A stretch of DNA of 64,000 nt from CAZHAX01 sp964530325 (lineage in GTDB: Bacteria; Chloroflexota; Anaerolineae; B4-G1), in NCBI GenBank assembly GCA_964530325.1, contig CAZHAX010000002.1, positions 62,001-126,000 of the forward strand, written 5' to 3'. The notes below the pieces were generated by a model, which was given only the letters and a program-made list of their open reading frames with translations, made no database searches and was not told the origin of the DNA. Positions 52,714 through 61,700 of this stretch are shown here, piece after piece. The stretch's first letter is position 1. Each line of letters begins with the position of its first letter. Made by a program: the position numbers and the translations under genes.

Positions 52714-55047
52714 TTACCAGTTCAACCATTGCGTGCCGACGAGATAGACGGCGACCAGCGCCACGACGGCGACCAGAGAAACGATCAAATAGGCTTGCAC
52801 CTGACCGGACTGGACGCGACGCAGCCGCTTTCCCGCCAGCGTCGTGGCATTGCCGGTCAGGTCTACGGCTCCGTTGACGACGGTCGTATCGAACCAGCGA
52901 TTGGCGCTGGCGACGATGCCCGCCACCTTGCCGACGAGGTTGAAGAAGGCATCGATGACGGCTTCGTCGACATACCTGTTTAGCAGGTCGGAGGCCGTGC
53001 GTCCCAGCCAGCCCGCGCCGTTCAGAGCGCCATCGACTATCGTGCTGTCGAACCAGGCGAAGGCCCGGGAGATGGCGATCGAAGCGCCGATGAACGTCTT
53101 TTGATAGAGCTCGTCGAACATGGCGCGCCGGCGGAAGAACTCGTACAGCCAGCCCATATGGATCTTGCGCAAGGCGCGCTCGAGCGGGTCGAGCTGGTCC
53201 GCGCTCTCGATAGGCTGCCACCTGGCATAGACGAACCAGCCGACGGCCAACCCGCCCAGGGCGAAGGCGAGGCCGATCGCCAGCGGCGCCCAGTTGTAGG
53301 CATCGCCACTCCCTCCAGCGGTGGGAGCGAGCGAGGCGAGCTGCCCGGCGGCCGCGTGGTGCTCCAGGTGCACGTGCTCCTCGATGGTCGTCTCCACGAA
53401 GCCGTGCACCCAGTTCGGCACCAGCGGGCCGATGACCGGCAGCTCGTCCGGGATCCCGGCCCAGCCGAGGCTTACCGCGAAGACGGCGAGGACAATCAGC
53501 GGCACAGTCATCGAATGGACGCTCTCGGGTGCGTGCTCGGCCGCCTTCGTCCGCGGCTTGCCCAGGAAGGTCATCGAGATCTGGCGGGCGGTGTAGAAGG
53601 CCGTCAGGCCGGCGGCGAAGACAAGGATCCCGAATATGATGGGCTTGATCTCGTAGGCCATGGCCAGGATCTCGTCCTTCGACCAGAAGCCGGCCGTGAT
53701 GAGCGGGAATCCGGAGAGCGCCAGCGCGCCCGCCACGAAGGTCCAGAAGGTGCGCGGCATGCGCTTCCACAGCCCGCCCATGTTCTTCATGTCGTTCGCG
53801 TCGAACCGCTGGTGGGCTTCGTGGCCGTGCGGCGACGCCGGCGAGTGGACGTGGTGGTGGCCGTGCTCCATACCGTGGATCACCGACCCTGAAGCCAGGA
53901 ACAGGAGCGCTTTGAAGAAAGCGTGGGTGATCAGGTGGAACACCCCGGCCACGTAGGCTCCGATCTGCAGCGCCGGGTCGGTCGCCGCGGCGCCCAGGCC
54001 GAGCGCGGCGATCATGTAGCCCAGCTGGCTGATCGTGGAGAAGGCAAGCACGCGCTTGATGTCGTCCTGGAAGACGCCGATGATGGCCCCGAAGAGCGCA
54101 GTGATGGCGCCGATCCAGAGCACGATGCCCGGCGCCAGGCTAGCTGCGGCGAGCGTCAACGGCCACATGCGGGCTACCAGGTAGACGCCGGCCGAGACCA
54201 TCGTGGCCGCGTGGATCAGCGCGGAAACCGGGGTGGGGCCCTCCATCGCGTCCGGCAGCCAGACGTGCAGCGGCACCTGGGCGCTCTTGCCGACCGTGCC
54301 GCCGAAGATCAGAATCGCTATCGTCGGCAGTGCCGGTAGGTGAAGCCCCAGGACGTTGATAGTGGTCTCGCTCAGATGGACCAGCGTCTCCGGGCTGAGG
54401 ACGTCTTCGAACTGGAGCGATCCGGCGGCGGAGTAGAGGGCCACAAGACCCAGCAGGAAGAACAGGTCGCCCACGCGTGTGGTGATGAACGCCTTCAAGC
54501 CCGCCTTGAGCGCCGACTCCTTCTCGAACCAGAAGCCGATCAGGAGGTAGGAGCAGAGCCCCATGACCTCCCAGAAGATGAAGAGCATGAGCAGGTTGCC
54601 GGAGACAACCAGCCCGAGCATCCCGGTGGCGAACAGGGCGATGTAGCAGAAGAAGCGGGCGTACCGCTTGTCCTGCTCCGGTGTACCGTAGTTCATGTAC
54701 CCCACGCTGTAGATGAAGATCATCAGGCAGACGATGGGCACCATGAAGAGCATGACCCCTGTGAGCGGATCGATCCAGACGCTGGCCTGGAAACTGCCGG
54801 AGCCTGTGGGAATCCAATCGGCCGAGTCCAGCCAGGCGTGCTCTCCGCCGCCCACCGGCTTCAGGACGGCCGCCCAGAAGACCACCTGCGAGAGGACCAG
54901 CGAGAAGCAGACTGCAGTGATGGCCAGGATGTGGCACAGCTGGTTGTCCCGTCGGGCCCATAGGGCGATGATCAGGAAGGCGAGGAATGGGAATACCGGG
55001 ATGAGCCAGGCCAACCTCAGGATGACTTCGGGAAGCGAATCGAACAT
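52714..55047 (-). CDS. nuoL: NADH-quinone oxidoreductase subunit L with extended lateral-helix region
   Basis: The 777-residue NuoL is much longer than the usual ~610-660. The antiporter core is normal: Glu160 (FIFWEVMGLCSYLLIGFW), Lys254 (GTVGKSAQVPLHVWLPDAMEGPTPVSALIHAATMV) and Lys379 (HAFFKALLFLASG), plus a His-rich loop at 391-413. After TM15 the lateral-helix region appears duplicated: FDELYQ..WFDSTIVDGALNG (about 644-689) is followed by VDEAVI..WFDTTVVNGAVDL (about 693-739) before the last helix. ATG 55047 has a GAGGTGG site; GTG 55053 is in frame. Confidence 0.93.
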   Translation of the reverse strand: MFDSLPEVILRLAWLIPVFPFLAFLIIALWARRDNQLCHILAITAVCFSLVLSQVVFWAAVLKPVGGGEHAWLDSADWIPTGSGSFQASVWIDPLTGVMLFMVPIVCLMIFIYSVGYMNYGTPEQDKRYARFFCYIALFATGMLGLVVSGNLLMLFIFWEVMGLCSYLLIGFWFEKESALKAGLKAFITTRVGDLFFLLGLVALYSAAGSLQFEDVLSPETLVHLSETTINVLGLHLPALPTIAILIFGGTVGKSAQVPLHVWLPDAMEGPTPVSALIHAATMVSAGVYLVARMWPLTLAAASLAPGIVLWIGAITALFGAIIGVFQDDIKRVLAFSTISQLGYMIAALGLGAAATDPALQIGAYVAGVFHLITHAFFKALLFLASGSVIHGMEHGHHHVHSPASPHGHEAHQRFDANDMKNMGGLWKRMPRTFWTFVAGALALSGFPLITAGFWSKDEILAMAYEIKPIIFGILVFAAGLTAFYTARQISMTFLGKPRTKAAEHAPESVHSMTVPLIVLAVFAVSLGWAGIPDELPVIGPLVPNWVHGFVETTIEEHVHLEHHAAAGQLASLAPTAGGSGDAYNWAPLAIGLAFALGGLAVGWFVYARWQPIESADQLDPLERALRKIHMGWLYEFFRRRAMFDELYQKTFIGASIAISRAFAWFDSTIVDGALNGAGWLGRTASDLLNRYVDEAVIDAFFNLVGKVAGIVASANRWFDTTVVNGAVDLTGNATTLAGKRLRRVQSGQVQAYLIVSLVAVVALVAVYLVGTQWLNW

Positions 55048-55061
55048 GACCACCTCGGTGT

Positions 55062-55373
55062 CTAGCCCTTCAGTAGATCGACCTCTTCTAGAACGACCGT
55101 GTCCCGGCTGCGCCAGATAGCGATAATCAAGGCCAGCCCGACGGCCGCCTCAGCAGCGGCTACGACGTACACGAACAGGGCGAATGCCTGGCCCGTCGCC
55201 CCAGCCGGCTCCAGGTGGCGCCAGAAAGCGACCAGATTGACGTTCACGGCGTTCAGCATCAGCTCGATGCCCATCAGGATGGCGATGGCGTTGCGCCTGG
55301 CCAGCACCGCGTAGGCGCCGATGCAGAACAGAGCTGCGGAAAGGATCAGGTACCATTCCAGAGGCACCATCAT
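55062..55373 (-). CDS. nuoK: NADH-quinone oxidoreductase subunit K
   Basis: This 103-residue protein has three transmembrane helices. ILMGIELMLNAVNVNLVAF in helix 2 and AAEAAVGLALIIAIWR in helix 3 each carry the conserved Glu needed for proton transfer. The ATG at 55373 overlaps the nuoJ stop as ATGA; a second ATG follows directly. Length is normal for the family. Confidence 0.95.
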   Translation of the reverse strand: MMVPLEWYLILSAALFCIGAYAVLARRNAIAILMGIELMLNAVNVNLVAFWRHLEPAGATGQAFALFVYVVAAAEAAVGLALIIAIWRSRDTVVLEEVDLLKG

Positions 55374-55873
55374 CGTCGCTCCCTTGCGATTGTCACCGCG
55401 CCGATCAGCGCTACAAGAAGTAGAACGGATGCCACCTCGAAGGGCAGGACGAAGCCCTCCGGGTCCAGCAGCGTGCGGCCCAACAGCTGTATCGAGTCCT
55501 CGGGCACCGAGCCCGCCGCCTGGCCCCAGTCGTGGCCCAGCAGGACCAGGCCGAGGACGGCGAACAGCGCCACTGCGGCGATCGCCCCGATCCACCACTG
55601 CCGGTTCACGGGATCGAGTTCAGGGCTCGCCATGCGCCTGGTCAGCATGATGGCGAAGACGATCAGGATGGCTATGCCGCCAACGTAGATGAATAGCTGC
55701 ACGGCTGCCAGGAAGGGGGCCTCGAGGAGAACGTACAGCCCGGCTATACCAAAGAAGGTGAGGATCAGAAAGAGCGCTGCGTGGAAGATGTTGCGCCGGG
55801 TCACTACCTGTAGCGCCGCGCCCAGCGTGATCAGGCCGAATATGACGAAGAGGATCGGTTGGATTTCTTCCAT
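55370..55873 (-). CDS. nuoJ: NADH-quinone oxidoreductase subunit J
   Basis: The 167-residue membrane subunit has five transmembrane helices. ALFLILTFFGIAGLYVLLEAPFLAAVQLFIYVGGIAILIVFAIMLT includes the pi-bulge helix 3 typical of NuoJ. It ends overlapping nuoK. Upstream, where nuoI usually sits between nuoH and nuoJ, there is only a 154-base spacer with a short repeat. Confidence 0.94.
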   Translation of the reverse strand: MEEIQPILFVIFGLITLGAALQVVTRRNIFHAALFLILTFFGIAGLYVLLEAPFLAAVQLFIYVGGIAILIVFAIMLTRRMASPELDPVNRQWWIGAIAAVALFAVLGLVLLGHDWGQAAGSVPEDSIQLLGRTLLDPEGFVLPFEVASVLLLVALIGAVTIARERR

Positions 55874-55893
55874 AGCCCTTGTCCTGTCCTGGT

Positions 55894-55918
55894 AGCTGTC
55901 AGCAGTCAGCTGTCAGCA
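55894..55918. repeat. Short imperfect repeat (GCTGTCAGCAGTCAGC type) between nuoJ and nuoH
   Basis: GTCAGC occurs three times within 25 bases in the gap where nuoI would be expected. A related stretch (GCAGTCAGCAGTCAGCC) occurs in the glyQS linker at 62924-62941. The element has no coding potential of its own. Confidence 0.55.
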
Positions 55919-56027
55919 CTCTATCAGTTTATCGCTGTCCGGTGACCCTCCCGACGAGCCCGAGCAGCGTCCTACTTGTGTGCTGTCCCGGTCTGGGTGA
56001 CCAACTGCGCCCGGCGGCCGCTGCCTG

Positions 56028-57227
56028 CTATCTGCCTGCTGCTATCGACTGACCGCTCGCGCTGCGGGCCCTGCGCCCAGATACCGTCAGCACTATGGCC
56101 GTCCCGATTAACAGGGCGACGTTTGCTGTCAGCAGCGAAACTGGTCGCACCCAGCCTGCGACACCTGAGGCGGGGACGGCGGAATCGACCAGGGCGATGA
56201 CGCATATGTTCACCAGCGCCAGCGGCACCAGGAACTTCCAGTTGAAGCGCAGCATCTGGTCGATGCGCAAGCGGACCATGGTCCCGCGCAGCCACATGAA
56301 CAGGAAGAAGACGGCCAGCGTCTTCAGCAGGAGCCACAGCGAGCCGAGGACCGGGATCGTATCCACGAACGGCCCCCGCCAGCCGCCCAGGAACAAGGTG
56401 GCGACTATGGCGCAGAGGGCCGTGTTGTTGATGAACTCAGATAGGTAGAACTGGCCGAACTTCATGCCGCTGTACTCGACGAAATAGCCGGCGACGATCT
56501 CCGAGTCCGCCTCGGCCAGGTCGAACGGCACGCGCCCCACCTCAGCCAGCGAGGCGACGAGGAAGAGCATCGCCGTCACCGGCATGGCGAAGACGAAGGC
56601 CACGTCCTGAGCCTCGATGATATCCTGCATCGAGAACGAGCCGGCGACCATCACCACAGCCAGGATGGCCAGCACCTGGGGTATCTCATAGCTGATCAGC
56701 TGGGCGATGGCCCGCAGAGCGCCGATCAGCGAGTACTTGTTGTTCGAGCCCCAGCCCGCCATCATCAGCGAGACCAGGCCGCCGGCGCCCAGCGAAAGGA
56801 CATAGAGAATGCCGATGTTCAGATCGGCACCGATGAGCCCGCTGCCCAGCGGAATCACCGCCCAGATGGCGATGGCCACACTGAGGATCACCACCGGCGC
56901 TGCGTTGAAGACCCAGCGGTCAGCCGCGGCCGGCACGACGTCTTCCTTGGTCAGCATCTTGATCGCGTCGGCGATCGTCTGGAAGATGGCGTAGGGGCCG
57001 GCGTAGACGCCGGAGGCATTCGGGCCCAGCCGGTCCTGCATGCGGGCGACCACTTTGCGCTCGGCCCAGATTAGGAAGATCACGATGATGATGGGCAGCA
57101 GCGCCAGCACCAGCCCCGCTCCGGCCAGGGAAACGATGCGCAGCCAGGGGTCGGGCAGGCCGGTGCTCGCCAGCACGTCCCCCAGCCAGTTGCCGATGTT
57201 GACGATCAGGTCCTTGGCGAAGTCCAC
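56028..57227 (-). CDS. nuoH: NADH-quinone oxidoreductase subunit H
   Basis: The 399-residue subunit forms the quinone chamber. IWAERKVVARMQDRLGPNASGVYAGPYAIFQTIADAIKMLTKED (cytoplasmic loop 1), LRAIAQLISYEIPQVLA, and EVGRVPFDLAEADSEIVAGYFVEYSGMKFGQFYLSEF are all present with their charged residues. Its C-terminal ~15 residues (GRRARSASGQSIAAGR) run into repeat-like DNA. In most bacteria nuoG or nuoD precedes and nuoI follows; here nuoA precedes. Confidence 0.96.
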   Translation of the reverse strand: MDFAKDLIVNIGNWLGDVLASTGLPDPWLRIVSLAGAGLVLALLPIIIVIFLIWAERKVVARMQDRLGPNASGVYAGPYAIFQTIADAIKMLTKEDVVPAAADRWVFNAAPVVILSVAIAIWAVIPLGSGLIGADLNIGILYVLSLGAGGLVSLMMAGWGSNNKYSLIGALRAIAQLISYEIPQVLAILAVVMVAGSFSMQDIIEAQDVAFVFAMPVTAMLFLVASLAEVGRVPFDLAEADSEIVAGYFVEYSGMKFGQFYLSEFINNTALCAIVATLFLGGWRGPFVDTIPVLGSLWLLLKTLAVFFLFMWLRGTMVRLRIDQMLRFNWKFLVPLALVNICVIALVDSAVPASGVAGWVRPVSLLTANVALLIGTAIVLTVSGRRARSASGQSIAAGR

Positions 57228-57249
57228 CGCTGTCCTCCTGCAGGCAGGT

Positions 57250-57606
57250 CTACGACCACTCCAGCCCGCCCTTGCGCCAGACGTAGCCCAGCGCCGCCAG
57301 TAGGATAAGGATGAAGACGATGCCCTCCAGCGCCGCGTACAATCCCAGCGCCTTGTAGGCGACGGCCCAGGGCAGAAGCAGAACGGCCTCCACGTCGAAG
57401 ATCAGGAAGGCCAGGGCGAAGAGATAGTACTGGACCTTGAACTGCACCCAGGTCTCACCACGGGTCTGGATGCCGCATTCGTAGGTCTCTGCCTTGCGGG
57501 GATTCGGCTTCTTCGGGCGTAGGATGTAGGCAATGGCGATCGGGGCGATGCCGATAAAGAGAGCGACAATGAGAAAGACGCCGACGAAAGCGAATTGGTC
57601 AAGCAT
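57250..57606 (-). CDS. nuoA: NADH-quinone oxidoreductase subunit A
   Basis: This 118-residue protein has three transmembrane helices. The loop KPNPRKAETYECGIQTRGETWVQFKVQYY and FLIFDVEAVLLLPWAV are hallmarks of NuoA. The start ATG at 57606 follows GGAGGGCAC; the longer frame adds nine unsupported residues. It opens the operon A-H-J-K-L-M-M-N-atp; nuoB, C and D, which usually follow nuoA, are absent here. Confidence 0.96.
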   Translation of the reverse strand: MLDQFAFVGVFLIVALFIGIAPIAIAYILRPKKPNPRKAETYECGIQTRGETWVQFKVQYYLFALAFLIFDVEAVLLLPWAVAYKALGLYAALEGIVFILILLAALGYVWRKGGLEWS

Positions 57607-57645
57607 GTGCCCTCCGGGGGTTGATTCTGGCACAAACCGGGCGAC

Positions 57646-57675
57646 ATTATAGCATGACTGCTAGCAGACCGCCAA
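57646..57675 (-). promoter_or_regulatory. Sigma-70 promoter of the nuo-atp(Fo) operon
   Basis: On the minus strand: TTGGCG (57670-57675), 18 bases, TGC-TATAAT (-10 at 57646-57651). The leader to nuoA is about 33 bases. No other convincing promoter was seen within the operon, so it may drive all thirteen genes. Confidence 0.7.
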
Positions 57676-57766
57676 TGCGGTACTGTATCACTGGTGGCCG
57701 ATGGAGTCAAGTAGGGCAGGGAGCGGGCACCTGAGAAGCGCAGAGCTGCTTCCTCCTGTAGGTACA

Positions 57767-57797
57767 GAGACCCGTTCTCTTGGAGAGAACAGGTCTC
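57767..57797. repeat. Inverted repeat (copy 2), upstream of the nuo-atp operon and of recO
   Basis: GAGACCCGTTCTCT (57767-57780), loop TGG, then a complement with one mismatch (57784-57797). It matches the element at 45184-45214, more closely in inverted orientation judging by loop and flanks. It lies upstream of both flanking promoters, so a terminator role is not obvious here. Confidence 0.75.
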
Positions 57798-57807
57798 TTC
57801 CGTGTGT

Positions 57808-57836
57808 TTTGCATGCACCCCTTCACGTGATATAAT
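57808..57836 (+). promoter_or_regulatory. Sigma-70 promoter for recO
   Basis: TTTGCA at 57808-57813 (or TTGCAT at 57809-57814), 16-17 bases, TGA-TATAAT (-10 at 57831-57836). The leader is only about 13 bases. Confidence 0.7.
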
Positions 57837-57855
57837 CTCGCGTCAGGGAGCGGGC

Positions 57856-58668
57856 ATGGCGAGTGATCGGCTGTATCGCGCCGAGGGGATCGTGGTGCGA
57901 CGGCGCGAGCAGGGCGAGGCGGACCGGGTGCTCACGCTCTGTACGCCCGCCGGCAAATTCGACGTCATCGCCAAGGGGGCCCGCAAGCTGGCCAGCCGCA
58001 AGGCCGGCCATATCGAACTCTTTAGCTGCTCCAGCTTCGTAGTCTCGCGCGTCGCCAACTCCTGGGACATCATAAGCCAGGCGGAGACGATCGAAGCGCA
58101 CGAACCGCTGCGGGACGATATGCTGCGTGGAGCCTACGCCCGCTATGCGGTGGAACTGTACGATCGCTTCTTCACCGACGAGCAAGGCGGGCCTGCCGTC
58201 TTCGATCTGCTCAACCACACCCTGAGCTGGCTGGGCAGCGACGACGACCTGGAATTGGCGACTCGCTTCTACGAGCTGCACCTGTTGGCGCAGGCGGGCT
58301 TCCGGCCGGAGCTCGACCGCTGCGTCGGCGAGCACGAGTCTCCTGTGCCGCTGCGCCCGGCAGACGTAGATGCGGCACACCAGTTTGGCTTCGATCCGGA
58401 GAGGGGCGGCGGCCTCTGCTCCGGCTGCTACGCAGCGAGCAAGAGCCTGCCGCATGTGCTGCCGCTCTCGGCTGGAGCACTCGACCTGCTGCAGCGCTGC
58501 CAGCGCAAATCGTACGGCGAGCTGCGGCGGGAAAGAGTCGATTGCGCTGTTCATGTGGAGGCAGAGCGGGTACTGCAGAGGTACATCACTCATCACCTGG
58601 AGCGAAGCCTGAAGAGCGCCGCCTTCCTGCGGCGCTTGAAGGGGAATCCGGCCGCGCGCGCGGCTTAG
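57856..58668 (+). CDS. recO: DNA repair protein RecO
   Basis: The 270-residue protein has an N-terminal OB fold (YRAEGIVVRRREQGEADRVLTLCTPAGKFDVIAKGARK) and a helical C-terminal part with a zinc site. The site keeps LDRC and GGLCSGC, but the second Cys of the first pair is replaced (CVGEH). RecO loads RecA with RecR and anneals single strands. The start ATG at 57856 follows GGGAG and fits the promoter; the longer frame begins upstream of it. It precedes the beta-helix gene by 53 bases. Confidence 0.92.
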   Translation: MASDRLYRAEGIVVRRREQGEADRVLTLCTPAGKFDVIAKGARKLASRKAGHIELFSCSSFVVSRVANSWDIISQAETIEAHEPLRDDMLRGAYARYAVELYDRFFTDEQGGPAVFDLLNHTLSWLGSDDDLELATRFYELHLLAQAGFRPELDRCVGEHESPVPLRPADVDAAHQFGFDPERGGGLCSGCYAASKSLPHVLPLSAGALDLLQRCQRKSYGELRRERVDCAVHVEAERVLQRYITHHLERSLKSAAFLRRLKGNPAARAA

Positions 58669-58721
58669 GGTCACCGCGGCCTGTATGTGAGCGGAATGGG
58701 CAGGAGCAAGGAGGAACATCG

Positions 58722-61700
58722 ATGAAGGCACGGAAGCTGGTTCGCCTGGCGGCAGCGGCGGTGGTCGGGCTTGGTCTGGTTCTGGCCGTGGGGCTACTGC
58801 TGAACGGCGCAGGGACGGCTGTTGCAGCGGCGCCGGCAGAGGGTATCCCGCGCCTGCTGGCGAACGGCGCCATCACTCGCTACGTTGCAGTGACGGGAAC
58901 GGACACAGGAAGCGGGGCCACCGCCTGCATCAACCCCGCTAGCCCCTGTCGTACGATCCAGTACGCAATCGACGAGGCGGCCAGCGGCGACGAGATCCTC
59001 ATCGCCACGGGGGTGTACACCCGCAACGGCGAACCGCGCGTGGCCCACGTCGTGGACAAGGGGCTGACCCTGCGCGGCGGCTACAGCGTCGACTTCGGTA
59101 GCCGGGCCCCGGACACCTACGCGACCACCCTCGACGGAGAGGGCGTGGGGCCCGTAGTCTGGGTGTGGGCGCAGGCAAACACGGCCGGGATCACGCCAAC
59201 GCTGGAGGCGCTTCGCGTGACGAATGGCGTCGTCGAGCCCGGCGCGGGCGGAGGCGTATACGTGCAGGGCGATGCAGCCCACCCCATCTACCCGATTATC
59301 ACTGGCTGCGTCGTCTACAGCAACGCGGCGTCGCTGGCCGGGGGAGGGATCTATGTTGTGTACGCCAGCGGCGGCCAGTTGACGGCCAACGAGGTGTACT
59401 CGAATGCCGCCCATGGCGCCTCCTCGCCGTGGAACGGCGGAGGAGGAATCGGGATCGTTGAGTCTGATGGCATCACGCTGACCCGCAATCGGATCTACAG
59501 CAACACAGCCCCCTGGGGCGGCGGCGTAGTAGTACATGTGAGCGACGACGTTGCGCTGGTGGAAAACGAGATCCACGGCAATACCTCCAGCGATTCCAGC
59601 TACGGCGGCGGCGGGGTGCGCGTTGAGAGCAGCTATCGCGTCACGCTTAGCGGGAACGAGATCTACACCAACACGGCGCACTTCGGCGGCGGGGTCTTTC
59701 TCCTTACCAGCCCAGCTGCCACTCTGACTGCCAACGCTATCTATGACAACCACTCTGAGCAGGGGGGCGGGGTCAAGGCGCAGGACAGCCAGGGCAGCGC
59801 GATATCGGACAACGACATCTACTCGAACACGAGTTCCCTGGCGAGCGGCGGGGTATGTCTCGGTAGCGGCGACGGCACGACAATGAGTGGCAACCGGATC
59901 CGGGGCAACACATCCCAACGAGATGGTGCCGGCTTGAGCGTCGGCCAGACGGATGGCGTCACTATCACCAACAACTGGGTTGCCGAAAACGTCATTGTGC
60001 AGGGCGGCTACGTGGGAGCTGGAATCCACATCGAGGGCTCGAACGCTGCCCTGCTGCACAACACGGTCGCCCGCAACAGCGGAGGCGACGGCAGTGGGGT
60101 GTATGTGGAGGCGTTCATGACCACCTACAGCACCGCGGCCCTCACCAACACCATTATCGTCAGTCAGACCGTGGGCCTGTTCGTTGCCGCTGGCAACGAG
60201 GCGGTCCTCGACACCACGCTGTGGGGAATGGGTGACTGGGCGAACGGGACGGACTATGGTGGCGGGGGCACCATCTCCTTCGTCGATGTGGATCATATGA
60301 CGGGGGATCCCGGCTTCATCGACGCCGACGGCGGCGACTACCACATCGGCAGCCAGTCCGCCGCACGCGACACGGGAGTAGACGCCGGCGTGACCGATGA
60401 CATCGACGGCGAGGCCCGTCCTTTCGGCGCGCCTGACATCGGCGCGGATGAGGTACAGTGCCACGTGCGCATTGGCAGCACCTACTATGCCACCGTCCAG
60501 GACGCGGTCGACGCGGCCAGCCAGGATGACCTGATCCAGGTGGCCGGCACCTGCTACGCCTCTCAGTCCGGGCCGATGGTCAACATCGGCGAGACGTTGA
60601 CCCTGCGGGGCGGGTACAGCGGCGACTTCTCGGCCTGGGACCCGGACGCCTATCCGACCACGCTAGACGCGCTGGGCTACGGCGGCGTTGTGCGCATCTC
60701 CGGCGACTACAGTCCGACGCTCGAGGCGCTGCGCGTGACGAACGGCAACTCCAGCAATGGCGGCGGTATCGAATCGAGCGACGCCCATCCTGTGATCAGC
60801 GGCTGTCAGATCCTATCCAACCGCTGCAGCGGGAGCGGCGGCGGTGTCTACCTGGCCAACAGCGACAACGCATCGCTGGTCAACAGCGCCGTCCTGAGCA
60901 ACGCGGCCCAGAGCGGCCTGAAGCTGGGCGGCGGGCTGTTCGCTCAGGGCACGTCCGGTCTGGTTCTGGTGAACAACATCCTGGCCGACAACTCGGTGGG
61001 CTCCGGTGGCGGCGGCAGCGCGGTCTACCTGAACGGATCTGATGCCCGCCTCTGGCACACCACGATTGCGCGCAACCGCGGCGGCGCTGGGAGCGGCGTC
61101 CTGCTGGTCAACAACAGCACAGGGGAATTCACGAACACGATCCTCGTCAGCCACACGGTCGGCCTACAGACGGCGTCGAACTCCGCGGCCACCCTCACCG
61201 CCACGCTGTGGGGGAACGGACCGTGGGGCAACGGCACCGACACCACTGGTGTCAGCATCACCACTGGCACGGCCAACTGGTGGGCTCTTCCGGCCTTCGT
61301 CGACTACGAGAACCTGGACTACCACCTCGGCGCCGGCTCGGCCGCCTTCGACAAGGGGGTATCGACAAGCATCTGTACCGACATCGACGGCGATCCGCGC
61401 TCCGTGGGCACGGCGCCCGACCTGGGCGCCGACGAGGCGTTGCCGGTGCTTTCGGTCTCCAAGGCCGGCCCGGCGCTGGCCGATCCCGGAGAGTTGATCA
61501 CCTACACGCTGACACTGACCAACTCCGGCGTCGTCACTGCCTCTGTTATCGTCACCGATTCGGTGCCAGTGGGTGCCTACTTCGTGTCGGCTGGCAATGG
61601 CTCCGAGGCCGGCGGCGTGGTCACCTGGGGCAGCTTCGACGTGCTGGCAGGGGAAGTCGTCTTCCAGACGTTCAGTGTGACTGCTACACAGTCCATCAGC

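Noticed and set aside
58794..60464. 556-codon minus-strand frame opposite the beta-helix gene
   Set aside because: It mirrors the repeat structure of the sense gene; no start site or motif supports it.
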